The translations under genes and the position numbers were made by a program. This document shows positions 8,470-16,211 of a stretch of 40,323 bases of DNA, piece by piece; the stretch's first letter is position 1, and every line of letters starts with the position of its first letter. Source of the DNA: CAYVQU01 sp964453155 (GTDB lineage Bacteria > Chloroflexota > Anaerolineae > Anaerolineales > UBA11858); NCBI GenBank assembly GCA_964453155.1, contig CAYVQU010000027.1, positions 1 to 40,323 on the forward strand, read 5' to 3'. The notes under the pieces are model-generated. The model did no database searches and was not told where the DNA came from. It saw only the letters and a program-made list of their open reading frames with translations.

Positions 8470-9435
8470 TCAATGTCCACGCTCGCCGCGGACATAAGGC
8501 AATCCTAACGCGGCGGGGGCACCCAATCGCTTCCGGATCGCGGCTCGAGACCCCATCACCAGTGCGATGATTGTCAGTAAATAGGGGGTCATTTGGAGGA
8601 AAAAGCCTAAATTTGAATTGATGTACAACGGATTGGTAAACCCAAACAGCAAGGCTGGCCCTTGCAAATCCAAAATTCCCCGCCGGATGGCTCCAAACAG
8701 ATAACCACCGAGCGCGGCCCGCATGGGATTCCACTGAGCAAAGATCACTAATGCCACCGCAATCCAGCCCTGACCAGAAGTAGTTTGGCTGCTGTACCAA
8801 CCAGGAGAAACGCTCAAACTGATTGTGGCCCCTGCTAATCCGGCCAGACAGCCACCGACAAAGGTATAAAAATAGCGGGTGCCATACACGCTGATCCCCA
8901 TCGTATCCGCGGCGGCGGGCATTTGGCCGACCGCGCGCAAGTGGGTTCCTGGGCGGGTTTTATGGATGAAGAGATGGCACAACGGGGCAAAAATATAACC
9001 CACGTACACTAAAATGCTGTGATCTTCAAAGAAAACCGGACCGATGAAGGGGATCGCGGCTAAACCGGGAATATCCACCAGGGGGATGAGGGGGGGATTC
9101 TGGCCCGTGAGACCTTCGCCTAATACCAACGCCAACCCGGTTCCTAAAAATGTCAATGAGAGACCGCTAACCACCTGATCGGCCTGAAAATGGATGGTGA
9201 CCAACCCGTGGGCCAAACTCAAGATGCCACCGGCAATCATGGCGACGACCAAACCTAACCAGGCATTTTGGGTCGAGAGTGAGACGCTAAATCCCGCCAT
9301 CGCGCCGATCAGCATCATCCCTTCAACCCCCAGGTTCAAAATACCCGAGCGTTCGGCCAAAACTTCACCGATTCCCGCAAATAACAGGATGGTTCCGGTC
9401 GCAATTCCAGCGTGAAGAATGATTTCAATATTCAT
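8470..9435 (-). CDS. Nucleoside ABC transporter permease, second system (NupQ type)
   Basis: This 321-residue polytopic membrane protein is homologous to the permease at 5358-6293 and has the same hallmark, ERSGILNLGVEGMMLIGA (about 28-45), and the coupling loop LRAVGQMPAAADTMGISV. The paralogues clearly differ in sequence, so the second importer is an old relative, not a recent copy. AGGAG lies 6 nt before the ATG, and the gene follows the partner permease by 8 bp. It ends the second importer gene group. Confidence 0.93.
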   Translation of the reverse strand: MNIEIILHAGIATGTILLFAGIGEVLAERSGILNLGVEGMMLIGAMAGFSVSLSTQNAWLGLVVAMIAGGILSLAHGLVTIHFQADQVVSGLSLTFLGTGLALVLGEGLTGQNPPLIPLVDIPGLAAIPFIGPVFFEDHSILVYVGYIFAPLCHLFIHKTRPGTHLRAVGQMPAAADTMGISVYGTRYFYTFVGGCLAGLAGATISLSVSPGWYSSQTTSGQGWIAVALVIFAQWNPMRAALGGYLFGAIRRGILDLQGPALLFGFTNPLYINSNLGFFLQMTPYLLTIIALVMGSRAAIRKRLGAPAALGLPYVRGERGH

Positions 9436-9443
9436 GCGAACTC

Positions 9444-10535
9444 CTATTTATTGCGGACGATCCGAAATTGGTAGCGAGTCAAGACATCACTGCTGATGAC
9501 CATGAAGAGGATGATCCCTTGCAGCAGGTTGGCCAACCCCGAGGGCTGGATTTCGCGGCCAGCCACAATCAAGCCGCCGAACAAAATCGAGACGATGATC
9601 ACCGCAAAGGGATCGAGTTTGGCTAACCAGGCCACAATGATCCCGGTAAAACCGTAACCCGATGAGATTTTCTCCTGCAACCGGTGGACAACGCCCGAAA
9701 TCTCGGACATCCCGGCTAAACCGGCCAACGCGCCTGAGAGCATCATCACCAAAACCACATTGCGAGTGATGTTCAACCCTGCGTAGCGGGCGGCTTCGGG
9801 ATTATCACCAATAAGATTGATCTCATAGCCCCAGCGAGAGCGTTTGAAGACCCACCACATGAACCCGGCCGCAATCAAGCCGAAAACAACGCCCAAGTGG
9901 AGGGTGATCCCCGAAAAAATTGGATATTCGCGAGCCAAGTCCGCCAAACGGGGCAGCCAGGCGGTTTTCGGAAACGTCGGAGTCATTTGGAATCCGGCAT
10001 CGCTCCATTTATCGAAAATCCAGAAATTGTTCCACAGAATGGCGACGTAGTTGAGCATCAGGGTGGTGATGATTTCGTTGACGTTGTATTTGGCTTTCAA
10101 GAAACCTGGGATAAACCCCCACAACGCCCCACCGATCATCCCCATGACAACCATCAGGGCAATGGTCACAAATTTAGAGCCGGTTTCGGGCACAATCGGG
10201 ATTAAAACCACCAAGCTGGCGAAGAAGGCGCCCATATAAAACTGACCTTCAGCCCCGATGTTCCACATCTTCATCTTGAAAGCCACAGCACAAGCCAACC
10301 CCACCATGATCAGCGGGGTTGCTTTGACCATTGTATCGGAAAAGACGGCCCAACTGCCAAAGGTGGCTTCAAAGAAGAATTTGAGTACCCGCCAGGGGTC
10401 ACCACCGATGATTTTCAGGATAATGCCGCTAATAATAAACGCCACCACTACTGAGCCGATTGAAGTTGCAAACGGCAGCCAGCGGGGTACATCCTCAGTT
10501 CGTTTTTCAAAGCGAATGGAAAATGGGAGGTTCAT
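9444..10535 (-). CDS. Nucleoside ABC transporter permease, second system (NupP type)
   Basis: This 363-residue permease pairs with the one at 8470-9435. It shows the WNIGAEGQFYMGAFFAS motif (about 91-107) and the loop INLIGDNPEAARYAGLNI. About eight to ten hydrophobic segments are visible. Its start overlaps the stop of the upstream ATPase (ATGA, 10532-10535), the same coupling style as in the first importer, though here the ATPase precedes the permeases. Confidence 0.93.
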   Translation of the reverse strand: MNLPFSIRFEKRTEDVPRWLPFATSIGSVVVAFIISGIILKIIGGDPWRVLKFFFEATFGSWAVFSDTMVKATPLIMVGLACAVAFKMKMWNIGAEGQFYMGAFFASLVVLIPIVPETGSKFVTIALMVVMGMIGGALWGFIPGFLKAKYNVNEIITTLMLNYVAILWNNFWIFDKWSDAGFQMTPTFPKTAWLPRLADLAREYPIFSGITLHLGVVFGLIAAGFMWWVFKRSRWGYEINLIGDNPEAARYAGLNITRNVVLVMMLSGALAGLAGMSEISGVVHRLQEKISSGYGFTGIIVAWLAKLDPFAVIIVSILFGGLIVAGREIQPSGLANLLQGIILFMVISSDVLTRYQFRIVRNK

Positions 10536-12079
10536 TGTTCGCTCCGTTTCTCACCGGTCATCATCAAACCGATCTCATTGATATCCGCACCATCGGCGTC
10601 AACCACCCCCATGATCTCACCTTCATAAATTACGGCGATTCGATCACTAAGGGAGAGCAATTCTTCCAACTCTTCCGAAATCAATAAAATGGCGGTGCCG
10701 TTTTCACGCTGTTCAAGGAGTAAATGTTGAATGGCCTCGATCGCTCCCACATCCAGACCGCGGGTGGGTTGGACCGCGACCATCATCTCAGGGGAAGCCG
10801 AAATTTCGCGGGCCAGGATCACTTTTTGCAAGTTCCCGCCCGAGAGTTTGCGCGCCATTGTCCGCACGCTGGGGGCCAGGATGTCATATTTATCTTTTAA
10901 TTTCCGAGCATGCCGGCGGGCTCGGGTGAAATTGATGCTCCAGCCATTCCCAATGGGATCAGCATGGTAGTTTTTCATGATGGTGTTTTCGGTAATACTC
11001 AAATTGGGAGCCGTACCCACTTTGGTCCGATCTTCGGGAATATGGGAAACCCCGCTGTTGATCGCTTTACTTGGGGGTTCGTTCGCGACTTCTTCGCCGT
11101 TGATCACAATCGAGCCTTTACAGGGGCGTAATCCGGTGATTACCTCGGCTAATTCGCTCTGACCATTACCGGCCACCCCAGCAATCCCTAAAATTTCACC
11201 ACTGCGAACTTCAAGGGATAATTTGTTGAGGGCCTGAATACCTTTATTGTTCTCAGCACTCACCCCGTTTACTGCCAAGACGACTTCTCCGGCTTTTTGG
11301 GGTTTTTTCTCCACCCGGAAGACGACTTTGCGCCCGACCATCCACTCGGCCAGTTTTTCACGGGTCACTCCCTCGACGCTGACACCTTCGGCGGTCGCCA
11401 CCCCTTTACGCAATACTGATAGACGATCGGCAACGGCAGTGACTTCGTGGAGTTTGTGGCTGATGAAAATGATCGATTTGCCTTGCTCCGTCATCGACCG
11501 CATGGTATTCATCAATTCATCGATTTCTTGGGGAGCCAAGACCGCGGTGGGTTCATCCATGATGAGAATGTTTGCGCCCCGGTAAAGGGTTTTCAGGATT
11601 TCGACTCGCTGTTGTTCACCAACAGAGAGCTGCCAAATTTTGGCAGTAGGATCCACTCGCAAACCAAATTGATCCTGCAAATCCAGGATTTTTTTGTCAT
11701 ATTCGGGGAGGTTCATGATAAAGCGGGGTTCATCCAGCCCGAGAAGGATATTCTCGGTCACCGTTTGCGTCGGCACCAACATAAAGTGTTGGTGAACCAT
11801 TCCGATCCCTTTGGCAATCGCATCTTTAGGAGAGTTAAAACTAACCGCTTCCCCATTAATTTTGATCGTCCCTGAGGAGGGTTTGTACAACCCAGCTAGG
11901 GCGTTCATCAGGGTGCTTTTCCCCGCCCCATTTTCCCCCAAAAGGGCGTGGATCTCACCCTGAGTAAGGGTGAGGTTGACGCGGTCATTGGCCAAGACAC
12001 CGGGAAAACGGATCACGATGTCTTGCATTTCAACCACCGGTGGTACGGCTTGAGGGTTTTGTTTTGGATCACTCATCAT
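10532..12079 (-). CDS. Nucleoside ABC transporter ATPase, second system, double-domain
   Basis: This fused two-domain ABC ATPase has about 515 residues. Domain 1 has Walker A GENGAGKST, signature LSVGEQQR and Walker B LIMDEPTAVL. Domain 2 has a degenerate P-loop (GVAGNGQSE), signature LSGGNLQK and a Walker B variant ending AVQPTRGLD. It mirrors the ATPase at 1347-2909. The frame stays open to a GTG at 12088, but the ATG at 12079 is preferred because AGGTG lies 6 nt upstream. A second ATG follows at once at 12076. It should energise the permeases at 8470-10535 and work with the lipoprotein at 12659-13903. Confidence 0.92.
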   Translation of the reverse strand: MMSDPKQNPQAVPPVVEMQDIVIRFPGVLANDRVNLTLTQGEIHALLGENGAGKSTLMNALAGLYKPSSGTIKINGEAVSFNSPKDAIAKGIGMVHQHFMLVPTQTVTENILLGLDEPRFIMNLPEYDKKILDLQDQFGLRVDPTAKIWQLSVGEQQRVEILKTLYRGANILIMDEPTAVLAPQEIDELMNTMRSMTEQGKSIIFISHKLHEVTAVADRLSVLRKGVATAEGVSVEGVTREKLAEWMVGRKVVFRVEKKPQKAGEVVLAVNGVSAENNKGIQALNKLSLEVRSGEILGIAGVAGNGQSELAEVITGLRPCKGSIVINGEEVANEPPSKAINSGVSHIPEDRTKVGTAPNLSITENTIMKNYHADPIGNGWSINFTRARRHARKLKDKYDILAPSVRTMARKLSGGNLQKVILAREISASPEMMVAVQPTRGLDVGAIEAIQHLLLEQRENGTAILLISEELEELLSLSDRIAVIYEGEIMGVVDADGADINEIGLMMTGEKRSEQ

Positions 12080-12156
12080 AGAAAACACCTACTTCCAGCT
12101 TGGAACGTCGTACTTTTTATGAAGATAACGCTATTGATGTTCTAGCATAAAATCAA

Positions 12157-12510
12157 TTATAAAACTAAGGCAACCAGCAAAATAAAGAATAAAGTCAAAT
12201 AAGAACGTTTGAACAACTTCCAGGAAGATTCGGTTCGCATTTTCTGATAGTGAAACTCCCCAGTGATAATGACAAAAGCCAGCCAAAAACCAACAAATAA
12301 AATCGTTGACCATTGGCGCAAAACTTGAAACCCCCAGCGGTCAAAACAGCAGGTGCCATACACCCGCAAAATCATCTGCTGAAACTCCAACATGACATAT
12401 AAACTAAAAACTGCTGATATCAGCCACAATATCAGCGTTACCACCCCCAAAAATATTTCAGATTTCATCCAGACGGGCAATTTGTAGTGTAATTCAGATA
12501 GTCTGCCCAT
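12157..12510 (-). CDS. Small membrane protein of unknown function
   Basis: This 117-residue protein has about three hydrophobic segments (near 18-42, 65-85 and 100-117) and a cytoplasm-like charged loop before the last one. I do not recognise the family. A weak AAAGG ribosome site precedes the ATG. It lies between the second receptor, beyond its terminator, and the ATPase of the same importer, all on one strand, so it may be co-transcribed with the ATPase. There is no sign it is part of the transporter core. Confidence 0.6.
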   Translation of the reverse strand: MGRLSELHYKLPVWMKSEIFLGVVTLILWLISAVFSLYVMLEFQQMILRVYGTCCFDRWGFQVLRQWSTILFVGFWLAFVIITGEFHYQKMRTESSWKLFKRSYLTLFFILLVALVL

Positions 12511-12523
12511 AAAAACCTTTCAA

Positions 12524-12617
12524 TTTTTTATCGCGAATATGGCGAATTATCGAATGACGCGAACTTTAATCATTCATTCGCATCATTCGCCCATTTGCGA
12601 AATTCGCGATGAAAAAA
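12524..12617. repeat. Large imperfect hairpin built from 9-bp-spaced CGAA units
   Basis: The left arm has CGAA at 12534, 12543, 12551 and 12560 (9, 8, 9 bp steps). The right arm has the mirrored TTCG at about the same steps. The outer end pairs TTTTTT and ATCGCGAAT (12530-12538) perfectly with ATTCGCGAT (12602-12610) and AAAAAA, apart from one bulged base. The A-run on the right is shared with the tail of the receptor terminator. No open frame covers the element. Confidence 0.65.
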
Positions 12618-12645
12618 TGGGGCTGGACTCAAATGAGTCCAGCCC
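12612..12645 (-). terminator. Strong intrinsic terminator of the second receptor gene
   Basis: A perfect 11-bp GC-rich stem (GGGCTGGACTC/GAGTCCAGCCC) with a 4-nt loop is followed on the minus strand by CATTTTTT. It lies 13 bp past the receptor stop and fits a textbook rho-independent terminator. Confidence 0.9.
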
Positions 12646-12658
12646 ATAATAAACCAAC

Positions 12659-13903
12659 TTACTCTAATTCTGGTAATTCAGCCGTGATGTTCTCGTTCCA
12701 CCAGTACATACAAGTCTGGCAGGGAGAACCGAATTGAGCAAAGCCATCGAGGTCGATCTGTTCTAGGCTAACGCCATCTTCGAGAACCACATTACCCTGG
12801 TTGTCGATGATCGGGCCTTTGAAGACGTCGAAGCGGGTGAATTCACCAGCCAGCATGGCATCCATAGTATCTTGGATCAGCTTCAGATCTTCTTCGGGGA
12901 GTTCGGCGGTACCTGGCATCATTTCTTCACCTTCCATGAAGCCCAGGAGACCCATCGAGCCGGTATCGGAATCGAAGTATTCCCAGCCGCCCTTCCAGGT
13001 GCCAGCGCGGGAGCCTTCGACGATGCGGGCATATTCGGGGCCCCAGTTCCAGTACATGGAGGTCAGGCAGGCGTCGATGGTGCAGTTACCGATGTAATCA
13101 TAGGTGATGCCCCATTTACCTTCGGGAGCAGCTTCCGCCGGAGCGGGGGTGTCAGCACCGGTCATCACAACCTGAGCACCAGCATCGAAGAGAGAAGCAG
13201 AGGCTTCTTTCTCGATAATGGGATCGTGCCAGGTGAAGATCCAGCGCACGTCGATCGTGCACTCGGGGCAGGTTTTCTGGGCACCCAAACCAAAGGCGTT
13301 ACCCAAGCGGAGTTCTTCGGGAATGGGGAAGGTGGCGATGTAACCCAATTTGGGATTGCCATCCATCATCGCGCGGGAGCCAGCCAACATACCGGCCAAA
13401 TACTTCATGTTTTCCATCGCACCCATCAAGTTACCAAAGTTAGCTTCGTTGGATTTGAAACCGGAGATGTGAATGATGTCAATCTCAGGGAACTCTTCCG
13501 CCACGATTTCAGAGGCATCCATGAAACCGAAAGAGGTGGTGAAGATCACGTCGAAACCTTTGCGGGCCAAGGAGCGGATCACCTGCTCGGAGTCGGCGCC
13601 TTCCGCGACGGTCTCAACATAAGCGGTATGTACGCCTTCGAGATTATCCTCAACGTACATGCGGCCAACATCGTGAGCCTGGGTCCAGCCACCGTCATCG
13701 TGGGGACCAACGTAAACGAATGCTACATTGTAGCAGCCTTCAATAGTTGCCGGAATTTGGTAAGCGCCTTCGGTCTCACCAGCGGCTTCGGCTTTGCAGT
13801 CGACTTCGCCAGCCGCGGGCTCTTCGGCACCACCGCCACAAGCTGCCAGCACAAAAGCGCCGATCAGGATCAAACTAAACAACCAAAAAATACTTTTCTT
13901 CAT
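12659..13903 (-). CDS. BMP-family substrate-binding lipoprotein, second nucleoside importer
   Basis: This 414-residue receptor is anchored by a lipoprotein signal (MKKSIFWL start, lipobox LAAC, lipidated Cys22). The ATG at 13903 is preferred over upstream in-frame codons because GGAGGAG lies 8 nt before it and the signal peptide begins there. The BMP core runs from VAFVYVGP to the C-terminus and includes GGWTQAHD and FTTSFGFMD ligand-pocket-type segments. It resembles the Med/BMP branch more than the tandem receptor, to which it is only distantly similar. It is unusually cysteine-rich for an exported protein, with pairs in CPEC, CTIDAC and CQTC, which suggests several disulfides. The receptor gene is separated from its ATPase and permeases by a strong terminator, consistent with excess receptor synthesis. 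Confidence 0.9.
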   Translation of the reverse strand: MKKSIFWLFSLILIGAFVLAACGGGAEEPAAGEVDCKAEAAGETEGAYQIPATIEGCYNVAFVYVGPHDDGGWTQAHDVGRMYVEDNLEGVHTAYVETVAEGADSEQVIRSLARKGFDVIFTTSFGFMDASEIVAEEFPEIDIIHISGFKSNEANFGNLMGAMENMKYLAGMLAGSRAMMDGNPKLGYIATFPIPEELRLGNAFGLGAQKTCPECTIDVRWIFTWHDPIIEKEASASLFDAGAQVVMTGADTPAPAEAAPEGKWGITYDYIGNCTIDACLTSMYWNWGPEYARIVEGSRAGTWKGGWEYFDSDTGSMGLLGFMEGEEMMPGTAELPEEDLKLIQDTMDAMLAGEFTRFDVFKGPIIDNQGNVVLEDGVSLEQIDLDGFAQFGSPCQTCMYWWNENITAELPELE

Positions 13904-14036
13904 TAGGTTAACTCCTCCAGAGTTGGTGTTGTGCGGTTTGTACATTATTTTGGGATAACTTGATTTTCCACACAACTAATCAAAAACGGATTTGAACTCG
14001 TGAAAACAAATGGTTTGACGATCTCGCTAAACAAAA

Positions 14037-14045
14037 CCTCCTTCC
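14037..14045 (-). promoter_or_regulatory. Shine-Dalgarno-like site far upstream of the second receptor
   Basis: GGAAGGAGG on the minus strand lies about 130 nt before the start codon and about 30 nt after a possible transcription start. No open frame of useful length begins just after it. Compare the sites at 5259-5274 and 28844-28852, also upstream of receptor genes. Confidence 0.4.
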
Positions 14046-14159
14046 ACACGTTCAGTTTTTATTTGCCATCTGGCGGTATTATCATATCGCATTCAGTTCA
14101 AAAAATCACATTTTTTCGCCGCGAATTTATGAATCTGTAATGAACCATCAAATGACTGC

Positions 14160-14180
14160 GGGAGGTTAAACCAACCTCCC
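14160..14180 (-). terminator. Hairpin after carbamate kinase
   Basis: A perfect 8-bp stem GGGAGGTT/AACCTCCC with a 5-nt loop lies 50 bp past the arcC stop. There is no proper T-run on either strand, so it may be a weak or assisted terminator or an mRNA 3' end stabiliser. Confidence 0.5.
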
Positions 14181-14230
14181 AATATTGTCTATACAACCAC
14201 ATTAAAGAATTGAAGATTTTAAGGTTCGTA

Positions 14231-15175
14231 CTATGGAACAATCCAGGTGCCAGTTTCGCCGTTGAGGGCCCGTTTCATGTTCGGTGGATCGGTGATCAGA
14301 GCTTTCTTGCCGCCTTCCTTCAGGAATTTGACAATGGCCTGCATCTTGGGCAGCATGCTGCCAGGAGCGAAGTGGCCTTCTGCAATGTATTGTTCGGCCT
14401 CCGCGACCGTCATTTCATCCAACCACTTTTCATCGGGTTGATTGAAATTGAGCGCCACTTTCTCAACCGCCGTGGAAATCAAGAGGAGGTCGGCTTCAAC
14501 GAGGTTGGCCAACAGCCCGGAGGCGAAGTCTTTGTCAATGACAGCTTCGATCCCGCGGATGAATCCACTGGGGCGTTCCACAACCGGAATCCCGCCGCCA
14601 CCCACTGCGACTACGATGAAGTCATCATCAACCAGGTTTTGGATGGCATCAATTTCAACGATTTCCATCGGTTTCGGCGAAGGGACGACCTGCCGCCAGC
14701 CGCGTCCGGCATCCTCGACAAAAGTCTGGCCGGTTTTCATGCGCTCTTTGGCAACATCTTCTTCCAAAAATGAACCAATCGGCTTGGAGGGTTTTTCAAA
14801 GGCCGGGTCATCCGCCGCAACTTCAACTTGAGTGACCACGGTTACGGCTTTGTTGTCCATCCCGCGTTTTTTGAATTCATTTCGCAAAGCTTTTTGGATC
14901 ATGTAACCGATGGCGCCCTGCGTATCTGCACCACAGTAATCCAGCGGGACGGGATGCAACTCATGCAAAGCCAATTCGGACCGCCGGAGAATGAACCCCA
15001 CCTGGGGACCATTCCCATGGGAAATGATGACCTGCCAGCCATCTTCGATCATATCGGTGATATGTTGAACCGTCTCTTTGACCGCGTCAAATTGATCAGG
15101 GATGGATTTGCGGTTTTTATCGACGACGAGGGCGTTACCGCCTAGGGCTACGACTGCTAGTTTTTTCTTGGCCAT
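14231..15175 (-). CDS. arcC: Carbamate kinase
   Basis: This 314-residue amino-acid-kinase-fold enzyme transfers phosphate from carbamoyl phosphate to ADP, giving ATP, ammonia and CO2. Family motifs are VVALGGNAL at the N-terminus, SHGNGPQVG (about 53-61), GAIGYMIQ, AVGGGGIPVV and IDKDFASGLLA, and length is normal. The ATG overlaps the TAA of the YgeW-like gene by one base (TAATG), with GAGGAG a few bases upstream, so the two are translationally coupled. That pairing of a catabolic carbamoyltransferase with carbamate kinase is the energy-yielding end of arginine-deiminase-type or ygeW-yqeA purine pathways. No arginine deiminase gene is present, so the purine route is favoured. Confidence 0.95.
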   Translation of the reverse strand: MAKKKLAVVALGGNALVVDKNRKSIPDQFDAVKETVQHITDMIEDGWQVIISHGNGPQVGFILRRSELALHELHPVPLDYCGADTQGAIGYMIQKALRNEFKKRGMDNKAVTVVTQVEVAADDPAFEKPSKPIGSFLEEDVAKERMKTGQTFVEDAGRGWRQVVPSPKPMEIVEIDAIQNLVDDDFIVVAVGGGGIPVVERPSGFIRGIEAVIDKDFASGLLANLVEADLLLISTAVEKVALNFNQPDEKWLDEMTVAEAEQYIAEGHFAPGSMLPKMQAIVKFLKEGGKKALITDPPNMKRALNGETGTWIVP

Positions 15176-16158
15176 TAGCTCCTCATCGTTAGGGCCTTGA
15201 CGGCCTTCTGGGCGTGCATCCGGTTTTCAGCTTGATCGAAAACGACCGATTGGGGGCCATCCATCACTTCGCTGGTAACCTCAACATCACGGTCGGCGGG
15301 CAGGGGGTGCATGTAAATGGCGTCTTCATCAGCAACGGCCATCTTCTGGGCGTCGGTGATCCAGTCTTTGTATTGGTCCTGGATGCGTTTGCCCTCATCG
15401 GGGTCATTGGTGGTCATCAGGGGGCCCCATGATTTGGCATAGACGATGTCGGCATCTTTGAAGCCCTCTTCCATATCGTGGACAACCTCAAAGTTGGTCT
15501 TGAATTTTTTGGCCTGCTCTTGGGCCTGTTCCATGATTTCGGGCATCAATTTGAACTCGGGAGGATGGGAGAGAGTCACATCCAGGCCAAAGCGGGGCAT
15601 CTGCAGGATCAAAGATTGCGGTACCGACATCGGTTTGAGGTATGAAGAAGCATACGCCCAGGAAACCACAATCTTTTTCTTGCGTAGATCACGGCCCTTT
15701 TTCTCAATGATGGTCATGATATCGGCCAGGCATTGGAAGGGATGGTAAATATCACACTGCATGTTCAAAACGGGGACGCGGGAGGCTTCGGCAACATAAT
15801 TTATGTACTTGTTACCAATTTCCCAATCACAGTGGCGGATGGCGATACCATCGAAGTAGCGACCCAAAATCTCGCCCAATTCTTTTTCAGTGTCACCATG
15901 GGCAACCTGGGTGGTGCGGCTCTCGATGAAAGCGGCGTGGCCACCTAATTGAGCCATTCCGGCCTCAAAAGAGCAACGGGTGCGGGTGCTGCTGAAGTAG
16001 AATAGCATCCCCAAAACTTTGTCGCGCAGTAAGGCATGGGATTCACCCAAAGCACGTTTGCGTTTCAAGTCAAAAGCAACATCCAAAACGGTTTCAACTT
16101 CTTCTTTCGAGAAGTCGAGGTCACCGATGAGGTCTCGGTTTCGTAGATCGGTTAACAT
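15175..16158 (-). CDS. YgeW-like knotted carbamoyltransferase
   Basis: This carbamoyltransferase has about 327 residues. The carbamoyl-phosphate site STRTR is at 57-61. The family core includes LNMQCDIYHPFQCLADI, SWAYASSYLKPMSVPQ and DADIVYAKSWGP, which line up closely with E. coli YgeW as I recall it. The late motif is MHPLPADR, where YgeW has HCLPAD. ATG 16158 is chosen because GGAG lies 9 nt upstream; an earlier in-frame ATG would add 11 residues inside the hairpin at 16177-16204. YgeW is linked to anaerobic purine breakdown, where the enzyme is thought to run backwards and give carbamoyl phosphate for carbamate kinase, encoded next. Substrate is inferred; acetylornithine or ornithine type activity is a less likely alternative. 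Confidence 0.85.
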   Translation of the reverse strand: MLTDLRNRDLIGDLDFSKEEVETVLDVAFDLKRKRALGESHALLRDKVLGMLFYFSSTRTRCSFEAGMAQLGGHAAFIESRTTQVAHGDTEKELGEILGRYFDGIAIRHCDWEIGNKYINYVAEASRVPVLNMQCDIYHPFQCLADIMTIIEKKGRDLRKKKIVVSWAYASSYLKPMSVPQSLILQMPRFGLDVTLSHPPEFKLMPEIMEQAQEQAKKFKTNFEVVHDMEEGFKDADIVYAKSWGPLMTTNDPDEGKRIQDQYKDWITDAQKMAVADEDAIYMHPLPADRDVEVTSEVMDGPQSVVFDQAENRMHAQKAVKALTMRS

Positions 16159-16176
16159 AATTGGTCTCCAAAATTT

Positions 16177-16204
16177 GTAGGGGCGCAACATATTGCGCCC
16201 CTAC
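16177..16204. repeat. Perfect 12-bp inverted repeat GTAGGGGCGCAA
   Basis: The arms GTAGGGGCGCAA (16177-16188) and TTGCGCCCCTAC (16193-16204) flank a CATA loop. It fills the gap between two carbamoyltransferase genes. There is no T-run, so it is probably a REP-like repeat or an mRNA stability element, not a classical terminator. Very similar palindromes are dispersed in other bacterial genomes (recalled, not checked). Confidence 0.75.
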
Positions 16205-16211
16205 GAATAAT

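Larger units (their letters stand above)
13904..14230. other. Intergenic region with promoter, long leader and hairpin
   Basis: This 327-bp gap has no convincing gene. On the minus strand it holds a TATGAT -10-like box at 14081-14086 without a good -35, then GGAAGGAGG at 14037-14045, a Shine-Dalgarno-like site about 130 nt before the receptor start. At 14160-14180 is a perfect 8-bp hairpin (GGGAGGTT/AACCTCCC) downstream of the carbamate kinase gene. Confidence 0.55.

Noticed and set aside
12872..13906. Long plus-strand open frame (344 codons) opposite the second BMP receptor
   Set aside because: It mirrors the codon bias of the receptor gene, has no family motifs or ribosome site, and the receptor frame is unambiguous.
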